Shown piece by piece: positions 17,725-27,351 of a DNA stretch of 64,000 bases (the first letter of the stretch is position 1; each line of letters starts with the position of its first letter). Below the pieces are notes generated by a model that was given only the letters and a program-made list of their open reading frames with translations, ran no database searches and was not told the DNA's origin. The stretch lies in assembly GCA_019456145.1 (NCBI GenBank), contig VRUL01000011.1, positions 62,001 through 126,000 on the forward strand, written 5' to 3'. The translations under genes and the position numbers were made by a program. This DNA is from Planctomycetota bacterium (GTDB taxonomy: Bacteria > Planctomycetota > Phycisphaerae > Sedimentisphaerales > Anaerobacaceae).

Positions 17725-20121
17725 CTATTTTCCGATACCAATCCAGCCGCTGATAACAGGAGCGAATTTGACCACGACACCCGAAAAGACCACGCTGACC
17801 ATCGTCATTAGTTTAATAAGAATATTCAAGCTTGGCCCGGAAGTGTCCTTGAACGGGTCGCCAACGGTATCACAAACTACAGCAGCCTTGTGTTGCTCCG
17901 AGCCTTTGCCGCCATGAGCACCCTTTTCGATATATTTTTTCGCGTTGTCCCAGGCCCCGCCGGCGTTATTGAGCGTAATCGCCAGAACAAAACCGCAGGT
18001 CAATCCCGCTGCCAGAAGCCCCATCACACCTGCCACGCCCAGCAGCAATCCCGTCAGAACCGGCACAATAATCGCCAGCAGCGATGGCAGAATCATCTCT
18101 TTCTGCGCACCCCGCGTGGAAATCGAAACGCATTCAGCATAATCCGGCTCGCCGGTCCCTTCCATAATGCCGGCGATTTCCCTGAACTGCCGCCGCACCT
18201 CATTGACCATGGCCCCTGCCGCCCTGCCGACCGCCTTCATCGTCATAGCACAGAATACAAAGGTCATCATAGCCCCAATAAATAGGCCGCATATCAATTT
18301 CGGATTCATAATATGCAGTTCGTAAGCGTTGACGAAGTCCATAATGCCGGCAGCCTTGACATTGATAGCCCCGCTTATATCCTTGGCAGCAAACGCCGTA
18401 TCACCAACGTGAAAGATTCCTTCGGCGCTTTCCGATGCCAATCTTGCAATCCAAATCTTGATTTCCTCAATATAGGCAGCCAGTAATGCCATCGCCGTCA
18501 GAGCTGCCGAGCCTATCGCAAATCCCTTTCCGGTTGCCGCCGTAGTATTGCCAAGGGCATCGAGCGCATCGGTTCTCTTTCTCACCTCTTCGCCTAATCC
18601 GCTCATCTCAGCGTTGCCGCCGGCGTTGTCAGCTATTGGCCCGTAAGCGTCGGTCGCCAGAGTAATGCCTAATGTGGAAAGCATCCCGACGGCGGCAAAA
18701 CCGATGCCGTAAAGACCCATTGACATATCTGAAAAACCACCGGCAAAGCCAAACGCACATAGGATGCCAAGGACTATTGTTAATACCGGCAGGCCGGCTG
18801 AATACATACCCGTCGCGAAGCCCTCGATGATTGCCGTCGCCGCTCCCATCTCTGTCTGCTGGGCAATACCCAGTGTCGGACCATAACTGTCGGATGTGTA
18901 ATACTCGGTAAATTGGCCTATCAGCACGCCGGCAACCAGGCCTGAAACAACCGAGCCGAAAACACCCCATGAAATCCATTCGAACCAGGCCAGGCCCGCA
19001 ACAGCAAAAATAATCAGGACCGAACTCCCTAAGGTGCCGAACAGCAATGCCCGGAGCAAATTCTTCTGACTGGCATTCTCTTTACAGCGAACCATAAAGA
19101 TTCCTATAATCGAAAGTATAATGCCCATACCGGCAACAAGCATCGGCGCAAGAACAGCCTTAAGCACATTTTCGCCTGACATTGTCAAAGCCGCCCCGAG
19201 TGCAGCCGTCGCCAGGATTGAGCCGCAATAGCTCTCATATAAGTCAGCTCCCATGCCCGCAACGTCCCCGACATTATCGCCAACATTATCAGCAATTGTA
19301 GCGGGGTTTCTTGGATCATCTTCAGGGATACCGGCCTCGACTTTGCCGACCAGGTCTGCCCCGACATCCGCCGCTTTGGTAAAGATTCCGCCGCCAACAC
19401 GGGCAAACAACGCCTGCGTTGAAGCGCCCATCCCGAAAGTAATCATTGTCGTGGTGATTTCAACGAGTTTGTCTTCATGGCCCATTCCCGCCTTAACCAG
19501 GTCAAGACCCAGAAAACTAAGGCCATCTCTCATATTTGCAACGGTATACACCAGCTTATCCAGGACCAGATACCAAATCGAAATATCCAGCAGCCCGAAG
19601 CCCACTACCACAAGGCCCATAACCGCACCGCTGCGAAAGGCGACCTGCAGGCCGCGATTAAGGCTCTCGCTGGCACCCTGGGCCGTCCGGGCCGAGGCGT
19701 TCGTCGCGGTCTTCATACCCAAAAAACCGCACAGACCGCTGAAGAACCCGCCGGTCAGAAACGCCACCGGAACGAATGGATTCTGAATGCCTAAGTAAGC
19801 ACAAGCCCCTAAGATAATCAACAGAACCAGAAATACTAACGAGACAACACTGTATTGTCTAAATAGATACGCATAGGCACCCTCGCGAACGTAGCGAGCG
19901 ATTTCTATCATTCTTTCAGTGCCTTCAGGCTCAGCCATTACCTTCTTGTAGAAATACCATGCAAAGGCCAGAGCTAACAGTGCAGCAGCCATCGGAGTCA
20001 TCACCCAACTTAGCGGAGTGCTGACAATCTCCGCCGGTTCAGAGCCTTCAGCCGCCATCGCCGCCGCACTAAACGCAAATACAGGCACTACAAACACTCC
20101 GATGTTCTTCAGAATCTTCAC
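17725..20121 (-). CDS. hppA: membrane-bound ion-pumping pyrophosphatase, K+-dependent type
   Basis: A 798-residue integral membrane pyrophosphatase with about 16 helices that couples PPi hydrolysis to H+ or Na+ export. PPi/Mg-binding motifs are [38 protein letters not shown] and [17 protein letters not shown]. The segment [18 protein letters not shown] has Ala where K+-independent enzymes have Lys, which indicates the K+-dependent class. Na+ versus H+ cannot be decided by eye. A hydrophobic start of about 20 residues is present. It starts with GTG 20121, with AAAGGA upstream. Confidence 0.95.
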   Translation of the reverse strand: MKILKNIGVFVVPVFAFSAAAMAAEGSEPAEIVSTPLSWVMTPMAAALLALAFAWYFYKKVMAEPEGTERMIEIARYVREGAYAYLFRQYSVVSLVFLVLLIILGACAYLGIQNPFVPVAFLTGGFFSGLCGFLGMKTATNASARTAQGASESLNRGLQVAFRSGAVMGLVVVGFGLLDISIWYLVLDKLVYTVANMRDGLSFLGLDLVKAGMGHEDKLVEITTTMITFGMGASTQALFARVGGGIFTKAADVGADLVGKVEAGIPEDDPRNPATIADNVGDNVGDVAGMGADLYESYCGSILATAALGAALTMSGENVLKAVLAPMLVAGMGIILSIIGIFMVRCKENASQKNLLRALLFGTLGSSVLIIFAVAGLAWFEWISWGVFGSVVSGLVAGVLIGQFTEYYTSDSYGPTLGIAQQTEMGAATAIIEGFATGMYSAGLPVLTIVLGILCAFGFAGGFSDMSMGLYGIGFAAVGMLSTLGITLATDAYGPIADNAGGNAEMSGLGEEVRKRTDALDALGNTTAATGKGFAIGSAALTAMALLAAYIEEIKIWIARLASESAEGIFHVGDTAFAAKDISGAINVKAAGIMDFVNAYELHIMNPKLICGLFIGAMMTFVFCAMTMKAVGRAAGAMVNEVRRQFREIAGIMEGTGEPDYAECVSISTRGAQKEMILPSLLAIIVPVLTGLLLGVAGVMGLLAAGLTCGFVLAITLNNAGGAWDNAKKYIEKGAHGGKGSEQHKAAVVCDTVGDPFKDTSGPSLNILIKLMTMVSVVFSGVVVKFAPVISGWIGIGK

Positions 20122-20270
20122 TTTTTCATCCTTTCAAAAGTTAACTATAGATTCCTACTGACAAAACACATACGAGATAGGCTGAAGTTTAACCAAATAG
20201 AGTTGCTTTTCAAATATTTTATCACTGCAAACCAAATAAAAAACAAGAGCATAAGAGCACGTACGCACTA

Positions 20271-21473
20271 TTATGTATGGTACTCTGCGTTGATTGTTAC
20301 ATATTCCTTGCTCAAATCGCAGCCGTAGCAAAAATCGCTTTTGTTCCCTACGCCCAAATCAACTGTTATTGTATGCTCGGCTTGTGAAATAACCTTGCTT
20401 GCCTTTTTTGTATCAAATTTTCTCGCCCTGCCATTCTTAAAAACGGTTATATCGCCTAATTTACAGGAGAGTTTATCTGGATTTAACCTTACGCCTGCCG
20501 AACCAACCGCACATATAATCCTGCCCCAGTTTGGATCGCCGCCGTGTACGGCGCATTTGACCAGCGGATAATCAGCTACCGCCCTGGCGGCCTTGGCTGC
20601 CTCGGCTTTTGTAGCCGCACCTTTGACAACAACCTTAAACATCCGCGTTGCCCCTTCGGCATCGAGTGCCATCTGCCTGGCCAAATCGTCACAAACCTCC
20701 TCCAGGACTTTAGCGAATCTCTTGTATCGTGGACACTGACTGGTAATAGGCCGGTTTCCTGACAAACCGGAGGCAAGAATTATTGCTGTATCATTGGTAC
20801 TCTGATGACCGTCAACAGTCAGCTTGTTAAATGAGTCACCGACGGCATCTTTCAATGCCCTCTTAAGCAGAGGTTTCGTTATAGCAACATCCGTAGTTAT
20901 AAAGCAAAGCATTGTAGCCATGTTCGGCCCGATCATGCCGGCGCCCTTAACCGCTGCCGCTATCGTAATCTTTTTACCGGAAATCTCGAGCCGGCGCACT
21001 GCCTGTTTCGGTATGGTGTCGGTTGTCATTATCGCCTTTGCGAAATCCAGACCCGGCAAAGCAGAAGCTGAAATTTTCGCTGCTGCTTTCGATATGCCGG
21101 TTATGATTTTGCCTATCGGCAACTGCTCTCCGATAATACCCGTGGATGCAACGAGGACCTTCCAGGGATCAGTTCCAATCTGTTCAGCCGTTCGACTACA
21201 CATTTTAAGCGCATTTAATAAACCGCGATAACCGGTACAAGCGTTAGCGTTGCCGGAATTGACAACTACCGCCGAAATGCTGTGACTCTTTATATTCTCT
21301 CTGCTGACTGTTACCGCTTCCCCAAATACTTTGTTGGTAGTAAAAACCGCCGCAGCCTTTGCACCGGTTGGACAGACAATCAACCCTAAATCGAGATTGC
21401 CCGATTTCTTAATCCCGCAACGTACCCCCGCCGCCAAAAAGCCCCGCGGTGCAGTAATTGTATTATTTTGCAT
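20271..21473 (-). CDS. argJ: bifunctional ornithine acetyltransferase / N-acetylglutamate synthase
   Basis: A 400-residue ArgJ of the arginine pathway, which recycles acetyl groups between acetylornithine and glutamate. The autocleavage site is in KGAGMIGPNMATMLCFITTD, where the Thr after Ala becomes the nucleophile of the beta chain. The N-terminal SGNANACTG and C-terminal HGGDPNWGRI motifs are present. AAGGA lies before ATG 21473. argC is 6 kb away on the same strand, so arginine genes here are dispersed. Confidence 0.95.
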   Translation of the reverse strand: MQNNTITAPRGFLAAGVRCGIKKSGNLDLGLIVCPTGAKAAAVFTTNKVFGEAVTVSRENIKSHSISAVVVNSGNANACTGYRGLLNALKMCSRTAEQIGTDPWKVLVASTGIIGEQLPIGKIITGISKAAAKISASALPGLDFAKAIMTTDTIPKQAVRRLEISGKKITIAAAVKGAGMIGPNMATMLCFITTDVAITKPLLKRALKDAVGDSFNKLTVDGHQSTNDTAIILASGLSGNRPITSQCPRYKRFAKVLEEVCDDLARQMALDAEGATRMFKVVVKGAATKAEAAKAARAVADYPLVKCAVHGGDPNWGRIICAVGSAGVRLNPDKLSCKLGDITVFKNGRARKFDTKKASKVISQAEHTITVDLGVGNKSDFCYGCDLSKEYVTINAEYHT

Positions 21474-21606
21474 TTGTCAAAATCCTTAATTGAGCTTATG
21501 AAAAGCTCACAATTTATCTTGTTATTACTACCCGAAAGAACATATCGCCAAGAACACGGCAAAGCGAGTGGCCGCTTTCCGATCTCGCCTTCATTTTGAC
21601 AGTTTA

Positions 21607-22158
21607 TTATTTCAGCAAACTGTCAAACTTTTCTAATATCCCCTTGTGTTCAGGTAACCCGCTAAACTCTGAAAGCCATCTCTTGATATATTCAAGGTCA
21701 AGCGATCTTTCGTTCTTAGTTAATATATTTCTTACATCTTCGACATCGACTGCCCTTGCTGCAATCATCTTATGAATTATAACATCTTCGCAGGATGCAA
21801 ATCTCACCGGATAATCATTCATAAAGACTTTTTTTGTTCTCTTGATAGCCTGAGCTTCATATTCTGTAAAAGAAAAAATAAAATCCACTCGTATTCTCGA
21901 TTCCGGTTCTTCTGCAGGAAGCACTTTAGTTTCTCTTGCAAAATCTTCTGGATTTTCGGGAAGGATTTTTAGACCTGATTTTCTACAAACACCTTCAATA
22001 AGCTGAAATTTATCCGTATCTACCCCCAGTGTAATATCGATATCTCGTGTCAGACGCGGGCTTCCGTATAACAGAACAGCCTGGCCACCGATAATCATAT
22101 AAGGAATCTCATCTCGGTCTAAACATTGAGCTATCTTGGTTATTAATTCTTCTATCAC
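21607..22158 (-). CDS. nucleotidyltransferase-fold protein (MNT/AbiEii-like)
   Basis: A 183-residue protein with GGQAVLLYGSPRLTRDIDITLG, a Pol-beta-type nucleotidyltransferase motif (GS...R.TxDID). Such proteins are partners in HEPN/MNT or AbiE-like toxin-antitoxin pairs, or are repair nucleotidyltransferases. The start is GTG 22158, which overlaps the TGA of the upstream small gene (GTGA), so the two are translationally coupled. An addiction or defence role is inference. Confidence 0.75.
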   Translation of the reverse strand: MIEELITKIAQCLDRDEIPYMIIGGQAVLLYGSPRLTRDIDITLGVDTDKFQLIEGVCRKSGLKILPENPEDFARETKVLPAEEPESRIRVDFIFSFTEYEAQAIKRTKKVFMNDYPVRFASCEDVIIHKMIAARAVDVEDVRNILTKNERSLDLEYIKRWLSEFSGLPEHKGILEKFDSLLK

Positions 22159-22358
22159 GAAGTTAGTCCATTAATTGCTTTAGCAATCCTCAAATCAACT
22201 TCCAGCCCTTCCAGAATATTCTCGGAACTGATAGCTCCTAAAGCCACGGCTTCCTTGTGCAATGCTTCATATATACGCAGGGCCTGTTTGTGAGAAATAT
22301 TTTCTTCCTTGATTAATTTTCGATAGAACTCATCTAGTTTGCGTTTGTTTCTTATCAT
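22155..22358 (-). CDS. small conserved-looking protein coupled to nucleotidyltransferase
   Basis: A 67-residue, mostly helical, charged protein (RNKRKLDEFYRKLIKEENIS, then AKAINGLTS at the end). I do not recognise the family with confidence. Its stop overlaps the GTG start of the nucleotidyltransferase gene, which is the geometry of an antitoxin-toxin pair. It may be the antidote or a structural partner. Confidence 0.6.
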   Translation of the reverse strand: MIRNKRKLDEFYRKLIKEENISHKQALRIYEALHKEAVALGAISSENILEGLEVDLRIAKAINGLTS

Positions 22359-22425
22359 TCACACTATTATAACCGAAAACTGCTATTTTAGCCACATGAT
22401 TTCAGTCTTAGAGAATGACCGTTTT

Positions 22426-23265
22426 CTAAAGAATTTTCGTATTTCTTGACCGCGGGTCTTTGATAGTTTTCCTTGCATTGCTGAGTTTTCCTGCAATCGC
22501 CATATCCCTGAAATTTGCCATCGGGTCGTAGAATCTTCTCTTTAAATCTATAATGTTTACCATCACACCGGCCCGGTTCGCCCGAAGCTGACGGGCAATT
22601 TTGCCATCCGGCTGGATAAAACACGATGGGTACGGCGCATAGTACCCACTCGAATTTGTCATGCTAATCCAGAAATGGTTCGTCGCCGCCCTACACTGCA
22701 TCGTCTGCCGCATAATGTGAGTATGCACGCTTGGACCTCTCTGCCGGGCATTGTAGAACGACTGGAAAATGCAATTGACCTTTTGTTTATACAATTCCCG
22801 GTAAATCTCAGGAAATCGCAAATCGAAACATATTAGCAGCGAGCATTTTACCCCATTGATTGTAAAATTCGCAAACCTGTTACCCGGCGTAAGACGACGC
22901 AAATCGCCCTTCGTGCAAAATCTTTTATCGTAGCGGTCGACAATCCTGCCTTTGGGATTGATTACATATAGACTATTGTGCGGCTTGTTCGGCTCGGTCA
23001 ATCGGTGCGTACTGCCCAGAACGACCCAAAGGCCGAGTTTGGCCGAAAGAGCCATAATCTTTTCAGTCTCTTCTCTAAGCAGCTCCCAGTCGTAACCGTG
23101 GAAGTTAGGAAAGTCGGTGCCTACATAGCCGCTGAGCGCGCACTCGGAGAAATGAACGATATCAGCTTTCGACTTTTTCGCTTTTCGCAAAAGCTCACAA
23201 ATTGTCCGGCAGTTTCGCTTAATAGAACTACTGACAGTAAACTGACACGTCGCAATTTTTAACAT
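22426..23265 (-). CDS. nitrilase-superfamily carbon-nitrogen hydrolase
   Basis: A 279-residue amidohydrolase of the nitrilase superfamily. The Glu-Lys-Cys triad is visible: Glu in HFSECALSGYVG, Lys in YDKRFCTKGDL and Cys in SLLICFDLRFPEIY. The substrate cannot be told from sequence. Members include omega-amidases and N-carbamoyl hydrolases. No operon partners were recognised. The ATG has no strong Shine-Dalgarno. Confidence 0.88.
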   Translation of the reverse strand: MLKIATCQFTVSSSIKRNCRTICELLRKAKKSKADIVHFSECALSGYVGTDFPNFHGYDWELLREETEKIMALSAKLGLWVVLGSTHRLTEPNKPHNSLYVINPKGRIVDRYDKRFCTKGDLRRLTPGNRFANFTINGVKCSLLICFDLRFPEIYRELYKQKVNCIFQSFYNARQRGPSVHTHIMRQTMQCRAATNHFWISMTNSSGYYAPYPSCFIQPDGKIARQLRANRAGVMVNIIDLKRRFYDPMANFRDMAIAGKLSNARKTIKDPRSRNTKIL

Positions 23266-23327
23266 TTCTGCAGATTAATCCCCAAACAATATCACGTCAA
23301 CCAAAAACGGGGGGTTGTCCTATCACC

Positions 23328-23954
23328 TCACGTGCAAAGGAGAATTGTAAGGCCTACGAACAACAACAACCCTGCGACCACGCACACACATCCAAGCAAG
23401 AGCTTGCGGGACCTCCGGTACCAGAGGTAGATTCCGGAAAGGACCCACAGCCACATAGATATTGCCACAGCGTCAACGAGCACGGCCCAGGTGATATGGG
23501 CGAAATACGGCTGAGCGTATCCGCCACGAAAATGCAGGAAATGCACAAGCCGATAGAACGAGAAAGGCTGCTGCCTCTCGATGATAACCAGCGAACGATG
23601 GCGGCGCCAGGTGACGCGATAATGACCGCTACCGCAAATGCGAAGAATAATCATCGGGCTGGCATTAGGCCGGCTTTGAATACGGTGCGCCCCATCCAGG
23701 TCCAATAGTTGCAGGATCGCGCGGGCCTGTTCCGCAGGTGCTCGGGGAAATGTGTCATCAGGAACGAATTCAACCTCTCGGACAGCCTCCCACTTCGGTG
23801 GGGTTATCTTCAACCGCTCGATGAACCACTTGTTGTGATTCAGGCAAAAGGCGCTTGTGGCATACACTGCCATCCACGGCAGCAGGAACAAACCCGTGTA
23901 CAAATGTATGTAATGCACGACGCGATCCACGCGTACCCATCCACTACTTCCCAT
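23328..23954 (-). CDS. PepSY-associated-type membrane protein
   Basis: A 208-residue protein with an N-terminal membrane helix (VHYIHLYTGLFLLPWMAVYA), an extracytoplasmic stretch and two C-terminal helices (TWAVLVDAVAISMWLWVLSG, then KLLLGCVCVVAGLLLFVGL). The HLYTGL and SGIYLWYRR motifs resemble PepSY_TM proteins, some linked to ferric-siderophore reduction. The start is firm: AAAGGAGG before ATG 23954. It directly follows gene debris. Confidence 0.65.
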   Translation of the reverse strand: MGSSGWVRVDRVVHYIHLYTGLFLLPWMAVYATSAFCLNHNKWFIERLKITPPKWEAVREVEFVPDDTFPRAPAEQARAILQLLDLDGAHRIQSRPNASPMIILRICGSGHYRVTWRRHRSLVIIERQQPFSFYRLVHFLHFRGGYAQPYFAHITWAVLVDAVAISMWLWVLSGIYLWYRRSRKLLLGCVCVVAGLLLFVGLTILLCT

Positions 23955-24159
23955 ATAGAAGCCTCCTTTTCAATGTAGGCGCTCTCCACTTCACTGGAAT
24001 AACCGGGGATAGCCCACAACCATGCTCAGAAAGCACACTCAACGCAGACGACCTCTCCACAGAAGCTCTCAGCCCCACTTCGGTGCCACTACTCGGCTCG
24101 CCCGCCCTCGCCAACACTACCAGCATCAAAACAACGATTCTCTCAAGACTTCTGGCCAT
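23944..24159 (-). pseudogene. duplicated 5' fragment of the GH144 gene
   Basis: A 71-codon frame, MARSLERIVVLMLVVLARAG..., contains the same signal sequence as the GH144 gene at 25809 (ERIVVLMLVVLA) and the same downstream peptide LSEHGCG, then diverges and stops. At DNA level 24111-24148 matches 25761-25798 with one mismatch. GAGG precedes the ATG, so it may still be translated, and it overlaps the PepSY-type gene start by 11 bp. It is a truncated paralogue or recombination scar. Confidence 0.65.
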
Positions 24160-24167
24160 CTGCAACC

Positions 24168-24350
24168 TCATATACAAATACACGAACCATCAAATCTTAT
24201 ACGAAACTGTAAGACCAACTTGACTTTCTCTATCACACTGGAGGCAAAGGCACTTTCCGAGTTTGTCTTTTCTCCGGAATGTGAAGTTGATGCCATTGGC
24301 ATCAAACCGATGGCACTAACTGATTGAAAAAGAAATGCTCTGCGCTTCAT
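24168..24350 (-). pseudogene. truncated gene start with Tat-like signal peptide
   Basis: The 60-codon frame from ATG 24350 begins MKRRAFLFQSVSAIGLMPMA, a twin-arginine-like signal as found on sulfatases and oxidoreductases. It loses any family resemblance after about 35 residues. It lies between two other gene pieces and is best read as a 5' relic. Confidence 0.4.
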
Positions 24351-24417
24351 TTTTTGATACTCAACACCTTTCTGTTTTTTAGTCCCCATGGCAAAAACAT
24401 CACCACTGATTTCGCTT

Positions 24418-25809
24418 TTAATCCAGCAGATGGGGACTTGTAAAACCCAGTTTTTTCAATCCCTGCTGCACTTCCGGGCAAGTCATAAATAAATTCCACA
24501 ATAATCCAGTACGGTAATTTTCAATCATGATAATAATCGGCCCCTGGTCAATGGCCAGATAGCCTTGCGAGTACCAGTTCTTGTGCTCACTGAACGCATC
24601 AAAAAACCCGTATGGACCCCAAAGTCTTTCTCCAAGGTCATAATAGAAATGCTCCAGTGCCTGCATGGCATATTCCGGGACATAGGGAAAGGACGATAAG
24701 GCGGCGGTCGGCGAGATAACACCAAGATCCCTATCCGGACTGTGAGCGGCATAAGACCTTATCGAGTAACTGGCGGTCAAACCCCAACAAGTTTCGCCGT
24801 ACCCTTTGAAGCCCAAAGGATTGTCAACGCAATGTTTTCTATTGAGCAACGTGTGATTTTTATTGTGCTCCCAATAGTCGGCATATCTATCCTTCAAACC
24901 TCGAGGATCCAAACCAAGGTAGGAGTAATGGGCCCAAAATAATGGCCCGCCATTTTCACCGGAGCCATTGTGTTTCAAGGATAAGCAAAGGCCTCCGCTC
25001 TTTGTTTTCCTGGCGATACCTCCCTTTCTGGCCCATCCTTCATGGTAGACCTCAGCCGGAATGGAATGTGTGGGGGAGGATGCTGCCAACACGTAGCTGA
25101 TCAGGCATTCATTATAACCCCGCACTTGATGATTCATCTTCCAGCCAAAATTGGGAGACCAGTGCCAGTAGAGAACGTTTTGGTTATCTTTTCTAAACCA
25201 ATCCCACTCAATCTCCCGCCACAGTCTGTCTATTCGGCCTGCCAATCTTTTTTCTGCTTCACTCCCGTCGGCAAAATACTGTCTGACGGCTAACAGCCCC
25301 TGGGCCAGGTACGAGGTCTCAACCAGATCCGCACCATTATCTTTAGAACTAAACGGAACCACTTTACCGGTCTCCCCGTTTAGCCAATGCGGCCATACAC
25401 CGTGGAACCTGTCTGCCCTCTCCAGGAAACCTACGATCCTGTAGAGTCTTTCAACCGCGGCTTCCCGGCTTACAAAACCTCTTTCTATCCCAACCAACAG
25501 GGCCATCAAGCCAAAACCAGAGCCGCCAGTGGCCACCACCCGACTGCGGCCCCTTGAGGACTCGCTCTTCACGTGATATCGCTCGAGAGCCATGCCCGAG
25601 TTGGATTCCGCCCCTTCCCAGAAATACTTAAATGTTTGTTTTTGAACTAACCTCAGTAAGGCCTCCTCTGATAACTTGTTCGTGGCCCGCCCACATCCAT
25701 GCTCGGAAAGCACCCTCAACGAAGGCGCTCCTATCACAAAAGCACTCCGCCCCACCCCGGCCAACACTACCAGCATCAAAACAACAATTCTCTCAAGAAT
25801 TCTCATCAT
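24418..25809 (-). CDS. secreted GH144-type glycoside hydrolase (glucoamylase-like domain)
   Basis: A 463-residue protein. The signal peptide is at residues 4-20 (ILERIVVLMLVVLAGVG). An (alpha/alpha)6-barrel domain follows from about residue 48, with KQTFKYFWEGAESNSGMALE, VWPHWLNGETG, ETSYLAQGLLAVRQYF, GYNECLISYVLAASSPTH, CWGLTASYS and NYRTGLLWNLFM, the signatures of the family of endo-beta-1,2-glucanases and related enzymes. Extracellular or periplasmic beta-glucan cleavage is likely; the exact linkage is inference. The 5' end is duplicated at 23944-24159. Confidence 0.85.
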   Translation of the reverse strand: MMRILERIVVLMLVVLAGVGRSAFVIGAPSLRVLSEHGCGRATNKLSEEALLRLVQKQTFKYFWEGAESNSGMALERYHVKSESSRGRSRVVATGGSGFGLMALLVGIERGFVSREAAVERLYRIVGFLERADRFHGVWPHWLNGETGKVVPFSSKDNGADLVETSYLAQGLLAVRQYFADGSEAEKRLAGRIDRLWREIEWDWFRKDNQNVLYWHWSPNFGWKMNHQVRGYNECLISYVLAASSPTHSIPAEVYHEGWARKGGIARKTKSGGLCLSLKHNGSGENGGPLFWAHYSYLGLDPRGLKDRYADYWEHNKNHTLLNRKHCVDNPLGFKGYGETCWGLTASYSIRSYAAHSPDRDLGVISPTAALSSFPYVPEYAMQALEHFYYDLGERLWGPYGFFDAFSEHKNWYSQGYLAIDQGPIIIMIENYRTGLLWNLFMTCPEVQQGLKKLGFTSPHLLD

Positions 25810-26069
25810 CAGCTACCTTATATACTAGGATATGCACCATCACACACGTTATTGGCTTAGTAAGTCTAATGAAACATAGTTCCCGAAATGCTATCTGCCC
25901 GAACGCTCACTTGCCACCAAGCTAAAAATCAACGCAAACTGGCACGTCGCAATTTTTAAACATCTACCAGCCACAGAGTTTTCCCTTCTGTCTTAAGCCA
26001 CAGAGGACACAGAGAAATCAAATTCCTCAAGTACGTTAAAGTACCTTTAGCTGTAATATACCAGTAATC

Positions 26070-27296
26070 TCACCGTAAATCCAAATCCCGGAAATAATCC
26101 CTTATTGCTTTGATTGCTTTGTCTGAATTTTTCGTTTTATCTGACGTTATTGGATCGGAATACAATTCTAAAAGATTGGAATCAAGCAGGATACGGTGCA
26201 AACTTTGTCGTGCGAAGAAAAAACCGTCTTTCAAGATATCGGTGTCCACAGTTTCGATCGACTTTCTCCCATGAACAATATTGCTTCGTTCCCTGTACAC
26301 TTTTCTGGCTCTTTGAAATACGTCTTTTCGCTGTTCAAAAGTCTTACCGGTGATGTTTGCCAATCTTGTCGCAAACTGATAGGTAATTTCAGCTCCCTCA
26401 ACTGTAAATATTGTTTCCAGAACAAGGCACATTGATAAAAAAGAATGTTGAAGCGGCAGGTGGAGACCTTTAGAAAAGAGATTGAGTGCCCTTCCTATTC
26501 GTGTTCGATTAGAAAACATCTCATCTTGTTTTTCTGAAAAAATCTTTTGAAAACTTTCTTTGTAATATTCCTGCCACCATTCCCCTTTGTCTTCTACCTC
26601 TTTAATTGAAGATGTCCATTTTTCTTTACGCTGCTTACGTTCTTTTTCTGAAATTTCTAAATAAGCAGGATGTGACATTAGAAAGTCAACCATCCTTTTT
26701 GTCGCATCTTCGCCTGCTGCCTTGTCGCATTCTGCGAAGAATTCTTCCTTGTTAAATAATTTTATCAGAAGATCTAATTTGCGAAGGTTAATAAGAAACG
26801 ACCACAAATCCGTTATGAGTTGGAGGTCACCTATTTCGAAAGTTTCCGGAAGATAAACATCTGGCTTGTCGGAATTTATTCCGTAAAAATCATCACTTGT
26901 ATCGACTTCAACGATGGAGTCTTCACGGATTTCTGCGAGAAATTTAAAAGGACAAATTGCTGTTGTTGAATGTACAAGTTGTAAGGTCATAAGGAACGAC
27001 TCGACAATAGCCCCCTGGAAGCTATCAACAAATGACATACCAACTTCATTTACAGAGACATGTTCAATTACTTCCGGATGGTGCATCGCCAAGAACCATT
27101 GTGTATTTTGGTGAATATCATCAAATCCGCTAATATTCGTCGTATAAGCAGGACTATCTATTCCAGCTATTTTTTCTAATGTTGTTTTATCTGCCTTAAG
27201 AAGCTGAACACCCAAATCAAACTTGTAACTTTTCGATGGCCAATCCGCTTCAAAATAAAGAATTGGCCAGATTGTTGATGAATTTTCTTTTCCCAT
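26070..27296 (-). CDS. Apea-type HEPN domain protein, possible abortive-infection RNase
   Basis: A 408-residue protein. The N-terminal 200 residues are unrecognised. The C-terminal third has RARKVYRERSNIVHGRKS, an R-x4-H motif as in HEPN RNases and typical of Apea-like HEPN domains. These often act in RNA-targeting phage defence. It stands alone between repeats. ATG 27296 is preferred; the frame opens at TTG 27326, which lies in a cacagag-type repeat. The function is inferred from one motif only. Confidence 0.6.
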   Translation of the reverse strand: MGKENSSTIWPILYFEADWPSKSYKFDLGVQLLKADKTTLEKIAGIDSPAYTTNISGFDDIHQNTQWFLAMHHPEVIEHVSVNEVGMSFVDSFQGAIVESFLMTLQLVHSTTAICPFKFLAEIREDSIVEVDTSDDFYGINSDKPDVYLPETFEIGDLQLITDLWSFLINLRKLDLLIKLFNKEEFFAECDKAAGEDATKRMVDFLMSHPAYLEISEKERKQRKEKWTSSIKEVEDKGEWWQEYYKESFQKIFSEKQDEMFSNRTRIGRALNLFSKGLHLPLQHSFLSMCLVLETIFTVEGAEITYQFATRLANITGKTFEQRKDVFQRARKVYRERSNIVHGRKSIETVDTDILKDGFFFARQSLHRILLDSNLLELYSDPITSDKTKNSDKAIKAIRDYFRDLDLR

Positions 27297-27351
27297 TTTT
27301 TTATTCTCTGTGTTCTCTTTGGCCAATAATTACCTATAACCTCTGTGGCAA

